DNA from: Alphaproteobacteria bacterium
GTDB taxonomy: Bacteria > Pseudomonadota > Alphaproteobacteria > Ferrovibrionales > Ferrovibrionaceae
Assembly: GCA_017307375.1 (NCBI GenBank)
Contig: JAFKFH010000015.1
Location: 173,588-237,587 of the forward strand
Direction of reading: 5' to 3'
DNA length: 64,000 bases
Shown: one piece after another, positions 1 to 7,630 of the stretch
Numbering within the stretch: the first letter of the stretch is position 1
How the letters are laid out: every line of letters starts with the position of its first letter
Position numbers and translations under genes: made by a program
Notes under the pieces: model-generated
Seen by the model: the letters and a program-made list of their open reading frames with translations, nothing else
Databases searched by the model: none
What the model was told of the DNA's origin: nothing

Positions 1-676
1 CGGCCGGAGGTGTTCCGGTCGGCATCGACTGAACACCGTATGATGGATATCCGGACACCTGTCGTGTCACTACCAAGTGAAACCCATCGCGCTCCAGGAT
101 CGGGTTCAGGGCTTGGATAATGGCATCTTGCTCATTCTGGTTTCGGCGTTTCGGGTCAACCACGTCAGCCAAAAAGGCAAAAATCGTAGCTTGGGAGCAG
201 TTCCGAAATCCTACGGCATCCAGGGTATCGCGATTGCTCCAGTCATCATGGTCAACAGCGTGCCGCCAGATTTTTTCCGCAAGCGATTCACCGAAATCGA
301 TAGGCCTTTCTATGCCCGGCCAGTGGGAACGCATCATCTCCACCAGCTCGAGGTCGCCTGATAGCGAGAAAGGTTCCAGGGCTTTCATCAGGTGCAGTCG
401 CGTCAAGTCGGTCACAAGGCCGCCCTCGTTCCTGAGTTGTGCGACGGCAGCCTGCAGCTTGTCGGACCGGTGATCCGCCAGGACCCGCTCGGCGATCACG
501 AGCACCTGCTCGTCGGAAAGATTTTTCAGGCGCGACAGGACATAGGTTTTCTTGCTTGCAAATGCCTCCTGGTCGTTCCCGGGCGCCAAGCCGTACCTCT
601 CGCACGCTGCGGGCAACTCGTAAGACTTGGTCGGATAAAGTGCTTCTGCGACCAGATGCCTAATCTGGGATTTCAT
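1..676 (-). CDS. AbiJ-NTD-like abortive infection protein, partial (3' end beyond window)
   Basis: Leftward frame open from an ATG at 676 to the window edge, so about 225 N-terminal residues are visible and the C-terminus is missing. A good ribosome site (gggcgaagg) lies just before the ATG. The first 60 residues contain a 'CERYGLAPG' stretch followed by 'EAFASKKTYVLSRL' and a helical 'LSDEQVLVIAERVL' segment, the pattern I know from the N-terminal domains of AbiJ-type abortive infection proteins. Residues 60-220 are mixed alpha/beta with no catalytic motif I recognise; the effector half is probably off the edge. AbiJ proteins are defence factors that stop phage growth at the cost of the cell; the exact mode here is unknown. 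The neighbour at 744-1763 is a tyrosine recombinase transcribed the same way. Family assignment is by recalled motif only, so moderate confidence. Confidence 0.62.
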   Translation of the reverse strand, partial: MKSQIRHLVAEALYPTKSYELPAACERYGLAPGNDQEAFASKKTYVLSRLKNLSDEQVLVIAERVLADHRSDKLQAAVAQLRNEGGLVTDLTRLHLMKALEPFSLSGDLELVEMMRSHWPGIERPIDFGESLAEKIWRHAVDHDDWSNRDTLDAVGFRNCSQATIFAFLADVVDPKRRNQNEQDAIIQALNPILERDGFHLVVTRQVSGYPSYGVQSMPTGTPPA

Positions 677-743
677 CCTTCGCCCCCCTTTTGCCGGCCG
701 CGCGGCTTTTTATTATGCGGCACCCGTCTCGTTCGGCGGCAAT

Positions 744-1763
744 CTAAAGGCCGGCGGCTTTTGTCATATTTACTCTGAACCGGCCGCGGCGGCGCTGATA
801 GCGCCGCGTCATCTCCGCCGACGCATGCCCCATCTGTTTCTGGGCATAACGTTCGTCAATATCTGATGACGCAAAGCCAGCGCGAAGCGAATGACCGGCA
901 AACATGGCTGATCGCTCGCCCTCCGACGCGTCGCCACGGATGCCGGCGGCGAGCGCCGTGCGCTTTACCAGGCGAGCGACGTGACGCCCGCTCAGGCGGT
1001 CGGGCAAGGCACGCATGCCGTCCTGCGAGATGCGCCGGAACACCGGCCCATGGGCAATCCGGCCAAGATGCAGCCAGGTCTCCAGCGCGCGAACAGGGCA
1101 GCTCAACTCGCTCGAGCCGCGGCCGATCTCGACCTCGCGCCAGCGCTCCCCCTTGCCCTTGATGGTGAGGAGCATCCCCTCCTCCAGGAGGGCCAACCAG
1201 CCGACGCCTTCTTCAGTCTCGCCGCGGCCGACATCCAGTCCGACGATCTCGCTGCGGCGAAGACCGCCGGCGTATCCCAGCAGCAAGATGCTGCGATCGC
1301 GCAGACCACGCAGATCGCGGCCGTCAATCTCAGCCATACGGATGACGTCTTCCGCCAGCACCGGCTCCTTGCCGACGGACGGGCGCGCGTAGGTGCGGCG
1401 GATGCCGGCAAGGACCTGGGCGATATGCGGGTCTCGCCGATCGATCACGAGGCCGCGCTGGGTGTAGTGCCAGCTCAGCCCGGCTAGGCGGCGCTCCAGG
1501 GTGCCTACGGATATCTGTTCGCCGGCGCGACCCGTGGCGCAAGCCGTGAGGTAGAGGCCGATCGTCGGCGGCGACGGCGGCAGGGCCGACAGCCCCTTGG
1601 AAGCACACCAGGCGGAGAAATGGCGCCAGTCAGCCCCGTACGCGCGCCGGGTGTTGGCCGATTGTGCTCGACGGGCGAACTCGCGGGCCTTCTCGGCGAG
1701 GGTCTCCAGATGGGAGAGCTCTGTCGGTGTCGCCGCCAGGGCGGGGAGGGTCTCGTCGGTCAC
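744..1763 (-). CDS. Tyrosine recombinase / integrase
   Basis: 339 residues with the two-domain layout of lambda-integrase-family recombinases: an N-terminal SAM-like core-binding domain (about 25-125) and a C-terminal catalytic domain. The catalytic set is visible: Arg169 in 'GGLRRSEI', Lys202 or Lys204 in the beta hairpin 'IKGKGERW', His291 and Arg294 in 'HSLRAGF', His313 in 'MGHASAEM' and the nucleophile Tyr322 in 'RRYQRRR'. The size is like Cre or Xer-type plasmid resolvases rather than large phage integrases. The start is a GTG at 1763. A 12-bp inverted repeat with a 7-bp spacer sits 60 bp upstream (1823-1853) and is a plausible target site. Likely role: resolving plasmid multimers or integrating/excising a segment; which of these cannot be told from sequence. 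Confidence 0.9.
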   Translation of the reverse strand: MTDETLPALAATPTELSHLETLAEKAREFARRAQSANTRRAYGADWRHFSAWCASKGLSALPPSPPTIGLYLTACATGRAGEQISVGTLERRLAGLSWHYTQRGLVIDRRDPHIAQVLAGIRRTYARPSVGKEPVLAEDVIRMAEIDGRDLRGLRDRSILLLGYAGGLRRSEIVGLDVGRGETEEGVGWLALLEEGMLLTIKGKGERWREVEIGRGSSELSCPVRALETWLHLGRIAHGPVFRRISQDGMRALPDRLSGRHVARLVKRTALAAGIRGDASEGERSAMFAGHSLRAGFASSDIDERYAQKQMGHASAEMTRRYQRRRGRFRVNMTKAAGL

Positions 1764-1822
1764 CGAGAGGGTTCCGGGGCTGTTTTCGGCCTTTTCAGCC
1801 TATCCGAATAGGCTGCGGAAAT

Positions 1823-1853
1823 CATGTCCGATAATTGAAACTTATCGGACATG
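1823..1853. other. lox-like recombination core site (12-7-12 inverted repeat)
   Basis: Perfect 12-bp arms CATGTCCGATAA (1823-1834) and its complement (1842-1853) flank a 7-bp spacer TTGAAAC. This is the geometry of a tyrosine-recombinase crossover site (recombinase arms plus 6-8 bp spacer), and it lies directly upstream of the recombinase gene at 744-1763. An operator for autoregulation is the main alternative. Confidence 0.55.
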
Positions 1854-1871
1854 GAGTACCTCAGAGAGGTG

Positions 1872-1908
1872 GGGCGCTTTAAGGTTGATTTTCAGCTTAA
1901 AAGCGCCC
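1872..1908. repeat. Inverted repeat upstream of the DUF1403 gene
   Basis: Arms GGGCGCTTTAAG (1872-1883) and CTTAAAAGCGCCC (1896-1908) pair with one bulged base over a 12-nt loop. It lies between the divergent recombinase and DUF1403 genes, 10 bp before the start at 1919, so it may be an operator or an RNA hairpin in the DUF1403 leader; it is not followed by a T run. Confidence 0.5.
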
Positions 1909-1918
1909 TCAGCCTGCT

Positions 1919-2863
1919 ATGATTCCGGCGATGGTTTTCGATGGAGAGCAGCCGCCGACGGATCTGCAGCGCCCGCCGCCCTGGATTCATAGCGCCGGGG
2001 CGGGGGAGCACGAGCTGGACGCGGCGGGTGCGGCCGGCGCAGCACTCGCCCTGTTCCATGCGGCCGCCAGCGGCGATCTGCCAGGACGCGGGGCCTGGCT
2101 CGACCGCCAGGCGCTGCGCGCCGCCGTCGCCTGCTGCGCAGCCGCGGGGCGGCGCGAGGGTGAGCCCGAGATACGCGATAGCCTGCATATGACAGCTGCC
2201 GGCATTGATCCGGGGCCGGCCGGCCGGCTGTACGTTTTCTGGCGGGGGGCGGTGCGCTGCTCGCCCGAGCTTGATGACGACAAAGTCTCAGCAGGCCGGC
2301 GGCTGCTCGGGTTGGCTCCTGCCACGGGCGACGACCTGGTTGCCGCGGCCCGCGAGCTCGCCGACGGAGACCGGCTGGGCCTTTCCGCGGTGGTCGAGCT
2401 GGTCGGCCGGTGCGCGTCGCGGCCGGCGGAGGTCGAGCCCTTCGCCTTGTGGCTGGCCGATGTGGTGCTGGCCCGCCGGTCCGGCTGGCCAGTCGCCGTG
2501 CCGCTGCTGGCGGGCGCGCTGCAGCGGCCGCGAGGCGGCGTCGGCCGTCTGTTGCGGCGTGAGCCCGACAACTGGCGCCGGCAGATTCTGGCTGCTCTCG
2601 CCGCTACCGCGATCGAGGGTCTGGCGCTCGCACAGGATCTTGCCGGCCGCGCCGGCAGGCTTCAGGCGGCCATCCCCCGCCTTCGCGCCAAGGGGGCCGG
2701 GCCCTTGCTGACGGCAGTGCTGGAGCGGGATGCGGTGGCGCCGTCGGCACCGCTCGCCACGATGACCAGCCGCAGCCGCCGCCGGCTGTTCGATCGCCTG
2801 GTGACGCTCGGCCTGGTCCGCGAGCTGACCGGGCGTCCGAGCTTCCGCCTCTACGGGTTATGA
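1919..2863 (+). CDS. DUF1403 family protein
   Basis: 314 residues, Ala/Leu-rich and helical. The C-terminus 'SRRRLFDRLVTLGLVRELTGR' followed by 'SFRLYGL' is the signature ending I know from DUF1403, a family found on alphaproteobacterial plasmids directly before an ScpB gene. That is exactly the arrangement here: the stop TGA overlaps the ATG of scpB (ATGA). The C-terminal 40 residues resemble a winged helix. Function is unknown; the pairing with ScpB suggests a role in plasmid DNA organisation or segregation. No clear Shine-Dalgarno precedes the ATG at 1919; a second ATG at 1931 is possible. Oddity: a 14-bp match to the replication iterons lies inside the gene at 2278-2291, encoding DDKVSA. 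Confidence 0.8.
   Translation: MIPAMVFDGEQPPTDLQRPPPWIHSAGAGEHELDAAGAAGAALALFHAAASGDLPGRGAWLDRQALRAAVACCAAAGRREGEPEIRDSLHMTAAGIDPGPAGRLYVFWRGAVRCSPELDDDKVSAGRRLLGLAPATGDDLVAAARELADGDRLGLSAVVELVGRCASRPAEVEPFALWLADVVLARRSGWPVAVPLLAGALQRPRGGVGRLLRREPDNWRRQILAALAATAIEGLALAQDLAGRAGRLQAAIPRLRAKGAGPLLTAVLERDAVAPSAPLATMTSRSRRRLFDRLVTLGLVRELTGRPSFRLYGL
2278..2291 (-). repeat. Iteron-type repeat inside the DUF1403 gene
   Basis: The sequence CGACAAAGTCTCAG is the exact complement of CTGAGACTTTGTCG, the repeat found downstream of repA (for example around 11015-11027). It is read in the DUF1403 frame, so the repeat is tolerated within coding sequence 7.5 kb from the origin. Confidence 0.7.
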
Positions 2864-3537
2864 CCGCCATGAAGAAATCGGCTGCCGCCCGGCCCGCCTT
2901 CGATCGCGATCTGGCCGATCTGCCGGCGGAGCTTCGCTGGCGCGAATGGATGGGGCGGGTCGAGGTGGTGCTCTTCGCTGCCGGCGAGCCGGTGCCGCGG
3001 CAGATCCTTGCCGGCCTCGTCGGCGGCGACTGCAATCTCGACCTGCTGATCGACGACATCCGGGCCGAGCTGCGGCCCCGGCCGTTCGATATTGTGCCGG
3101 TCGCCGGCGGGGCCTGGCAGTTTCGTACCCGCCCGGGCTTTGCCGACGCGATTGCCGCCGTCTCCGTGGTGCGCCAGACGCCTGAGCTCTCCGAGCTCGA
3201 AGGATTGGCGCTGATCACCGTGGCCTATCATCAGCCGGTCACCCGCGCCGAGATCGGGCAAATTCTCGGCAAGGACATTCATCGGGATATCTTCGCCCGG
3301 CTGCGCACCGCCGGGTTGATCGGCCCCGGCCCGCGTAGCCCGGTGCCTGGTGCGCCCTATACCTTCGTCACAACCGAGCGGTTCCTAACGGTATACGGCC
3401 TCGAGACCCTACACGATTTGCCCGATATCGAGCGCCTGCGCGATGCGGGCCTGCTGTCCAACGAGAACGTGCTGGCAGATATTTTGCCTCCTCTTGAGGA
3501 CGAGGCCGAACGGGATGGAATCGAGGAAGAGGACTGA
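2860..3537 (+). CDS. scpB: SMC-Scp complex subunit ScpB-like protein
   Basis: 225 residues with the two winged-helix domains of ScpB. The first (about 20-100) starts 'VEVVLFAAGEPVPRQILAGL', matching the usual ScpB opening in which the protein is described as an E/LFaA..pl segment. The second contains 'QTPELSELEGLALITVAYHQ' and 'PVTRAEIGQILG', then 'LRTAGLIGPGPR' and 'PYTFVTTERFLTVYGL', all typical. ScpB normally bridges SMC and kleisin ScpA in chromosome condensation; plasmid copies next to DUF1403 lack a neighbouring scpA or smc, as here, so this may act on host condensin or in a plasmid-specific complex. The tail is acidic (EDEAERDGIEEED). The ATGA overlap with DUF1403 shows translational coupling. 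Confidence 0.88.
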   Translation: MTAMKKSAAARPAFDRDLADLPAELRWREWMGRVEVVLFAAGEPVPRQILAGLVGGDCNLDLLIDDIRAELRPRPFDIVPVAGGAWQFRTRPGFADAIAAVSVVRQTPELSELEGLALITVAYHQPVTRAEIGQILGKDIHRDIFARLRTAGLIGPGPRSPVPGAPYTFVTTERFLTVYGLETLHDLPDIERLRDAGLLSNENVLADILPPLEDEAERDGIEEED

Positions 3538-4185
3538 TCGAAGCGGCGGGGCCAGCTCCCGCTCAGCTTATTCCCCCCTGCTGCAGAGACTTTGTCGCCC
3601 GGCAAACGGACCAGGCCTTGCGTGCTACCGAGACACGCTCATCGGCGTGACGCTTGTGCTTGGGCCGCGAACTCGGTGCAGCTCGGGACCGTACCCGGCC
3701 GGAAACCGGTGCGGAAATTCCGCGTGGTTCCCGGTCGGAAAAGATCCCTAAAAATCAACAGTTTGAAACGATATGCGTCCCAAACTGTGCAGGATTATGG
3801 GTGAAATTGCAGTTTTATGGGTCCAGGTACAACTGGATACCGCAAATCGAACGGCACCCGGCCGTCCTTCCATATCCCCAGGTTATCATGAAATGATCGT
3901 TTGAGAACGCTTCCAATGCGGGACCCGACCGTCGCGGGCGGCATCGGTGGACGAATATACAAGCGAATTCAACAGGTTACGGCCGGGCCAGTGTCATCGT
4001 TTGCTGGTGAGAACCACCATCGGCGGACAACGGCAACGGACGCCCCCTATCCTTCCCGGGAACCGGGTAGTACGGGAACAAACCCGGCCGAAAAATTCCC
4101 GGTTCCGGTTTAAAGTCCTGATATTCCTGCTAGAATCATCTGGACGCGTTTTGCGGACGAGCATCGCTGTGCGGCGGAGGCACGC
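3538..4185. other. Non-coding region with inverted repeats and one iteron
   Basis: 650 bp with no convincing gene. It holds one iteron (GAGACTTTGTCG, 3586-3597), a perfect palindrome GCGGAAATTCCGC (3711-3723), and a longer pairing between CCCGGGAACCGGG (4055-4067) and CCCGGTTCCGG (4098-4108). It has more A/T than its flanks, as expected of a control region for the gene starting at 4186. Confidence 0.6.
3586..3597 (+). repeat. Solitary iteron
   Basis: GAGACTTTGTCG is identical to the core of the repeats downstream of repA (11016, 11083, 11113). It stands alone here, 50 bp after scpB, about 6 kb from the origin. Confidence 0.75.
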
Positions 4186-5457
4186 TTGATCGACGACGAT
4201 GATGACGGTTACCTGCCGGACGATCCCTACGGGGATGACGACGATGAGCCGGCCTTCGGCCGGCTGGAACTCGATCCGGAAATCGCAACTGTTCTACCAT
4301 CGGACATCGATCCTGTCGAGTCGGGCCGGCTGGCAGACGCGCTGGCGCGCCGCGACCAGATCCTCGAGGACGAGGCGACCGGATACGCCCCGGCCGGCCC
4401 GACGTCCGGCAGCCTTGCTTCGTGCTACCTCGCCGACCTCTGCCGGCGCGAGGCGGCCGCCTCCGCGAGCCTCGACGGGCCGGCGGTCAGCCCGGAGCTG
4501 CTGGCGCTCGCGCGCTACGATCGCGCAGCCAGGCCGGTGACAAGGGCGGTGAGGGCGGCACTTGCCCTGGAGCAGGCCTGCCTCGCCGCGGCCTCGCCGA
4601 TCGCCAGCAGGGATGTCGAGTGGGTCGCGCGCCTGCTGCGCCTGGCGATCGCGGCCGATGCCAGCTGGGACCAGCCGTCGGTCGTGCGGCTGTCGCCGCC
4701 GCAGCAGCTCGAAGTCGCCGCCTGGCTGGCCACCCTGCCCTCCCAGCCTCGGCCCGGCGACATCCGCGGCCTGGCCGACTGGCTGCTGCAGATCGAGCGC
4801 ACCGCCGCCTTCACCGAGCTGCATGCCGAGCGCATCGCGCGGATCGAACGCAGCCGCGACGACTTCGATCCGCTGTCGCGCGCCATCGCCGACGAGCACC
4901 TGACCTGGACGGAAGACGGCCGGCCGGTGCGGGAGCGACTGGCGCGGCTGCTGCTCCCGCTCGGCGCCGCGCGCATCCTCGGCAGCCGGCATGCGCCGCT
5001 GTTTGTGAGCTCGGCGCTGACGACCGGCATGGACCTGGTCGACTGGCGCCAGGCCGCGCGGCTGGCGGCCGATCCGGTTGAAAGGCGCCGGCTCAGCCGC
5101 ACGATCGGGCAGAGGGCCCTGCCCGTCTGGACCCGCCAGGTATTCTCGGCGCTGGAACGATCGGCGGTGGCCGAGCTCCATCGCCTGCAGCTGATCCGCG
5201 GCCTCCGCCGGCGCTGGACCGAGCGGCTGCTGGCCCGCCGCCGGAGCGCGGATGCGGCCGCGATCGTCGACCTGATCCTCAGGCGCCAGGTCTTCGCCGG
5301 CAACACGCTCGAGGAGCTCGGCATGACCCGGCGCAACGCCAACCTCTGGGTCGCGCTGCTGGTCGACGAGGGCATGGCGCGGGCCATCAGCCCGCGCGGA
5401 TTCCCGATCTACCGGGTCGAGCGATTGCTGGGCGAGGGGTTTGGCTGGGCGGCTTGA
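4186..5457 (+). CDS. DUF1612/HTH-like plasmid protein
   Basis: 423 residues. An acidic N-terminus (IDDDDDGYLPDDPYGDDDDE) is followed by a long helical body and a C-terminal helix-turn-helix-like segment around 'RRQVFAGNTLEELGM' and 'TRRNANLWVALLVDEGM', ending 'YRVERL'. Layout and neighbourhood match plasmid proteins annotated DUF1612 with a C-terminal HTH, which in rhizobia cluster with DUF1403 and scpB. It probably binds DNA; function is not known. The start is TTG at 4186, chosen because GGCGGAGG sits six bases upstream and no ATG in frame fits better. It is followed at once by parS site 1, so it belongs to the maintenance block. Confidence 0.6.
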   Translation: MIDDDDDGYLPDDPYGDDDDEPAFGRLELDPEIATVLPSDIDPVESGRLADALARRDQILEDEATGYAPAGPTSGSLASCYLADLCRREAAASASLDGPAVSPELLALARYDRAARPVTRAVRAALALEQACLAAASPIASRDVEWVARLLRLAIAADASWDQPSVVRLSPPQQLEVAAWLATLPSQPRPGDIRGLADWLLQIERTAAFTELHAERIARIERSRDDFDPLSRAIADEHLTWTEDGRPVRERLARLLLPLGAARILGSRHAPLFVSSALTTGMDLVDWRQAARLAADPVERRRLSRTIGQRALPVWTRQVFSALERSAVAELHRLQLIRGLRRRWTERLLARRRSADAAAIVDLILRRQVFAGNTLEELGMTRRNANLWVALLVDEGMARAISPRGFPIYRVERLLGEGFGWAA

Positions 5458-5470
5458 ACCATTAACGGAT

Positions 5471-5492
5471 CATCATTTCACGTGAAATGATG
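5471..5492. promoter_or_regulatory. parS-like site 1
   Basis: A 22-bp perfect palindrome with core CATTTCACGTGAAATG (5474-5489). Known chromosomal parS is TGTTTCACGTGAAACA, so the central TTTCACGTGAAA is identical. It is the outermost of four copies next to parAB and is a ParB-binding centromere by strong analogy. Confidence 0.9.
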
Positions 5493-5630
5493 ACGCAGCA
5501 AAGAGCGGGCGGATCCAGATCCATCAGTACGCCTTTGGTTCTCGGCTGCCGGACCGATGCGCAAATCCAGTTCACCACGGGCTCCTGGTCACCGACGACT
5601 GACAACCGCCCACAAGCTTTGCCGATTACG

Positions 5631-6281
5631 TCAGGGCGTGGCGTGGCGCTCGAGAATTTCCTGCAACCGCGCCGATATCTGCCGATCGAACCCCAAAGTC
5701 GCTCGATACACTAGCGGCTGCATGAGCGTCACGCAGCCGATGAAGATAAATTGCGCGGGTGAAAGAGAAATGCCACCCCGGATGGTGAGACAGATCATTG
5801 TCGCGCAGGATAGTGCGATAGTGAGCACTGGTACGAATCTGTCGAACTGGAACCGATCGCGATACTCGTTCTCGAGCTCCTGCATTTCCTCTATCAACTT
5901 TAACTTTCCGCCGCCCCCGCTCCGCCGAGCCAAGGCAGTAAATTGTTTCACGCTTCGTCGTAGTCGGTCGAGCTTTCGACGTGGCCCCTGCGGCCACGTG
6001 GTCGAGATCACCGACCAGCCGACAAGCAATTGGACCCAGGACAGCCAGGCACTGCTCTCTCCTAGGGAATAGCTGGGTTTCCAAAGTGCTCCGCCGCCGG
6101 CCAACGTGAACCGAGACCACCCGCCTAACCCGAAAGGATCGAATGCCGAAAGGAAAAGCCAGCAGGAAGCCCCAACCGCAACGAGGGATACGACCCAGAG
6201 GTAGCATCTTCGCCGCGTCGCCGAAATCACGCTCGTGCCGCCGAACCGAAAGAACCTCTGCATCCTGGCAACCCTTCCCAT
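5631..6281 (-). CDS. Small membrane protein, paralogue of the next gene
   Basis: About 216 residues. Two hydrophobic segments near the N-terminus ('LWVVSLVAVGASCWLFLSAF' and 'WVQLLVGWSVIS') and two near the C-terminus ('FVPVLTIALSCATMICLTI', 'FIFIGCVTLMQPLVY') flank a charged, probably coiled-coil cytosolic loop ('LIEEMQELENEYRDRFQFD'). It shares length, order of segments and the 'F[DN]PFG' and 'QLLVGW' motifs with the product of 6356-7018, so the two are paralogues. I do not recognise the family. The frame continues to an ATG at 6317, but that codon lies within parS site 2, so I prefer the ATG at 6281 after 'ggggaa'. A partition-associated membrane role is speculation. Confidence 0.6.
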   Translation of the reverse strand: MGRVARMQRFFRFGGTSVISATRRRCYLWVVSLVAVGASCWLFLSAFDPFGLGGWSRFTLAGGGALWKPSYSLGESSAWLSWVQLLVGWSVISTTWPQGPRRKLDRLRRSVKQFTALARRSGGGGKLKLIEEMQELENEYRDRFQFDRFVPVLTIALSCATMICLTIRGGISLSPAQFIFIGCVTLMQPLVYRATLGFDRQISARLQEILERHATP

Positions 6282-6313
6282 TCGATTCCCCAATACCGCG
6301 CGCACGACGCATG

Positions 6314-6331
6314 TCATTTCACGTGAAATGA
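6314..6331. promoter_or_regulatory. parS-like site 2
   Basis: Palindrome TCATTTCACGTGAAATGA, same 16-bp core as the other three copies. It lies immediately upstream of the leftward membrane-protein gene starting near 6281, so ParB binding could also affect that promoter. Confidence 0.9.
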
Positions 6332-6355
6332 TTCGGATGAGCCTCGCATTTCGAC

Positions 6356-7018
6356 CTATTGGCGAGCCGTACTCGGTGCGTGGGTTGTCTCGAGCGTACG
6401 AACTTCCGTGGATAGCTTGATGATGGTCATCTTCGTAGCCGCCATGGCGATCAAGGGCATGAGTGCGATCAAACCGATCAGCGCCATTCCTGGTGCCGTC
6501 ATGTAGTCCGTATCGCGGTCCAGTACCGTGACGCTGACGAAGCAGGCGAGCGAGTAAACGAAGAACACGAGCGCAAGAACCGTATCGATCACCACGCCAT
6601 CCCGGGCTCGAATCTCCAATTCTTGCAGTTTTCTGCGGGCGGCCTCGTTCGCTGGTGGTTTGCCGCGGGACAAATCGTCGAGTTCCCGTTTGATCTGATC
6701 GAGCGGATCAAAACGTCGGAGGGAGATCACAACGCTGAAGATTGCCCATCCAACGAGTAGTTGGCAGACCGATTGCCAGGAGCTCATTTTTCCAAACTGA
6801 TTGACCAGCTGCTTGAACAGCGCCGGGGCGCCATGGAACCACCCAAACGGATTGAAGCTCGCGCCATAGGCGTAGCCGACCGCCACAATCTCGACAGCCA
6901 GAATGGTGCTTAGCAGCCATCGCCGGCCCATCCTTCGGGTACCGGCAGCAATAAGCCGGCTACACCACCGATTTGTGGCAGCTACGTCACGGAAAAAAAC
7001 TCTGATGAGATCTACCAT
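6356..7018 (-). CDS. Small membrane protein, paralogue of the preceding gene
   Basis: 220 residues. Hydrophobic segments at about 30-55 ('LLSTILAVEIVAVGYAYG'), 85-105 ('VCQLLVGWAIFSVVISL'), 145-165 ('VLALVFFVYSLACFVSV') and 180-200 ('MALIGLIALMPLIAMAA') predict four membrane spans with a charged loop of about 45 residues in the middle. 'FNPFGW' and 'QLLVGW' match its paralogue at 5631. The ATG at 7018 is the natural start; upstream is AT-rich with an ACATTA/TAATGT inverted repeat (7060-7065 and 7076-7081) that could hold its promoter and operator. Family and function are unknown. Both copies lie between parS sites, suggesting the block arose by duplication. Confidence 0.65.
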   Translation of the reverse strand: MVDLIRVFFRDVAATNRWCSRLIAAGTRRMGRRWLLSTILAVEIVAVGYAYGASFNPFGWFHGAPALFKQLVNQFGKMSSWQSVCQLLVGWAIFSVVISLRRFDPLDQIKRELDDLSRGKPPANEAARRKLQELEIRARDGVVIDTVLALVFFVYSLACFVSVTVLDRDTDYMTAPGMALIGLIALMPLIAMAATKMTIIKLSTEVRTLETTHAPSTARQ

Positions 7019-7059
7019 GCAAAAGCTCGTTGCTTTAAGTGAACCAACAGCGAGCTATG

Positions 7060-7081
7060 ACATTAGTATTATATATAATGT
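7060..7081 (-). promoter_or_regulatory. AT-rich inverted repeat upstream of membrane protein gene
   Basis: ACATTA (7060-7065) and TAATGT (7076-7081) flank TATTATATA-type sequence 40-60 bp before the leftward start at 7018. In this GC-rich window such a stretch is likely a promoter with operator; inference only. Confidence 0.4.
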
Positions 7082-7184
7082 TCGCAACTGAAATGGCATA
7101 GCTATCAGGAACGACGCTTGCGCTACTCCGCCGCTGCATGCATCAGGATGCTCGTTGCAAAGACGATCGTGGCACAGGTCATGG

Positions 7185-7202
7185 TCATTTCACGTGAAAT
7201 GA
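7185..7202. promoter_or_regulatory. parS-like site 3
   Basis: Palindrome TCATTTCACGTGAAATGA identical to site 2. It sits 7 bp from the end of the decayed parB copy at 7210, just as site 4 sits 11 bp from the end of intact parB. Confidence 0.9.
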
Positions 7203-7209
7203 TCCCTTC

Positions 7210-7296
7210 CTACGATAGCGGATCGTCGATGAGGGCCCGGATACCCACAAACCGATCGCGATCCCGCCGCGAAAGCATGATCCTATCGCTCAGGGC
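7210..7296 (-). pseudogene. Remnant of a second parB 3' end
   Basis: Read leftward, this stretch encodes 'LSRRDRDRFVGIRALIDDPLS' split here only for comparison with intact ParB's last 21 residues, of which 14 match in register ('RDR', 'RALIDD', 'LS' at the same places), and both end in a stop next to a parS site. The DNA also aligns without gaps over about 65 bp. Upstream the similarity fades. It is the scar of a tandem duplication of the parB-end/parS unit. Confidence 0.65.
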
Positions 7297-7453
7297 TTTC
7301 GATGTCGCGGGGATGCTGCTGGATGCTGACATTATTGAAGGTCGCGATGTCGATGCCCTGATCGAGCGGCTCTTCGCCAATCGGGCGGTGAAGTATATCC
7401 ACGCCCATAACGCGAAACAGGGTTGTTACGCCGGCCGCATCGATCGAGGCTGA
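7277..7453 (+). CDS. Small hypothetical protein
   Basis: 58 residues from an ATG at 7277: a helical first half ('AFDVAGMLLDADII') with 'DVDALIERLFANRAVKY', then 'IHAHNAKQGCYAGRIDRG'. The composition looks coding, and the 'H-A-x-N-x-x-x-G-C-Y/F' ending reminds me of small plasmid proteins, but I cannot name a family. The frame is open upstream to 7118 but that part crosses parS site 3. It overlaps the parB remnant on the other strand by 20 bp. It may itself be a relic. Confidence 0.35.
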   Translation: MILSLRAFDVAGMLLDADIIEGRDVDALIERLFANRAVKYIHAHNAKQGCYAGRIDRG

Positions 7454-7533
7454 ACAATCGTTACGAGTGACGCATCGAGCTGACGCGCCCCGACTCCGGC
7501 CTCGACCCCGAACCTTGCGGAGTACAGCTGACG

Positions 7534-7551
7534 GTCATATCTCGCGAAATA
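7534..7551. promoter_or_regulatory. Degenerate parS-like sequence
   Basis: TCATATCTCGCGAAATAG keeps 13 of 18 positions of the parS palindrome but has a CG-CG centre instead of CACGTG. It may be a decayed fifth site; it would not be expected to bind ParB well. Confidence 0.3.
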
Positions 7552-7630
7552 GTCGCTTGTTCGAGCAGAACACAAAAGGAAGGCCCCATATCGGGGCCCT
7601 CGCGCTGGTGATGGAGATAGCCGCCATCGT

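Noticed and set aside
7118..7276. Upstream extension of the small gene at 7277
   Set aside because: It reads through parS site 3 and the parB remnant, so it is unlikely to be translated.
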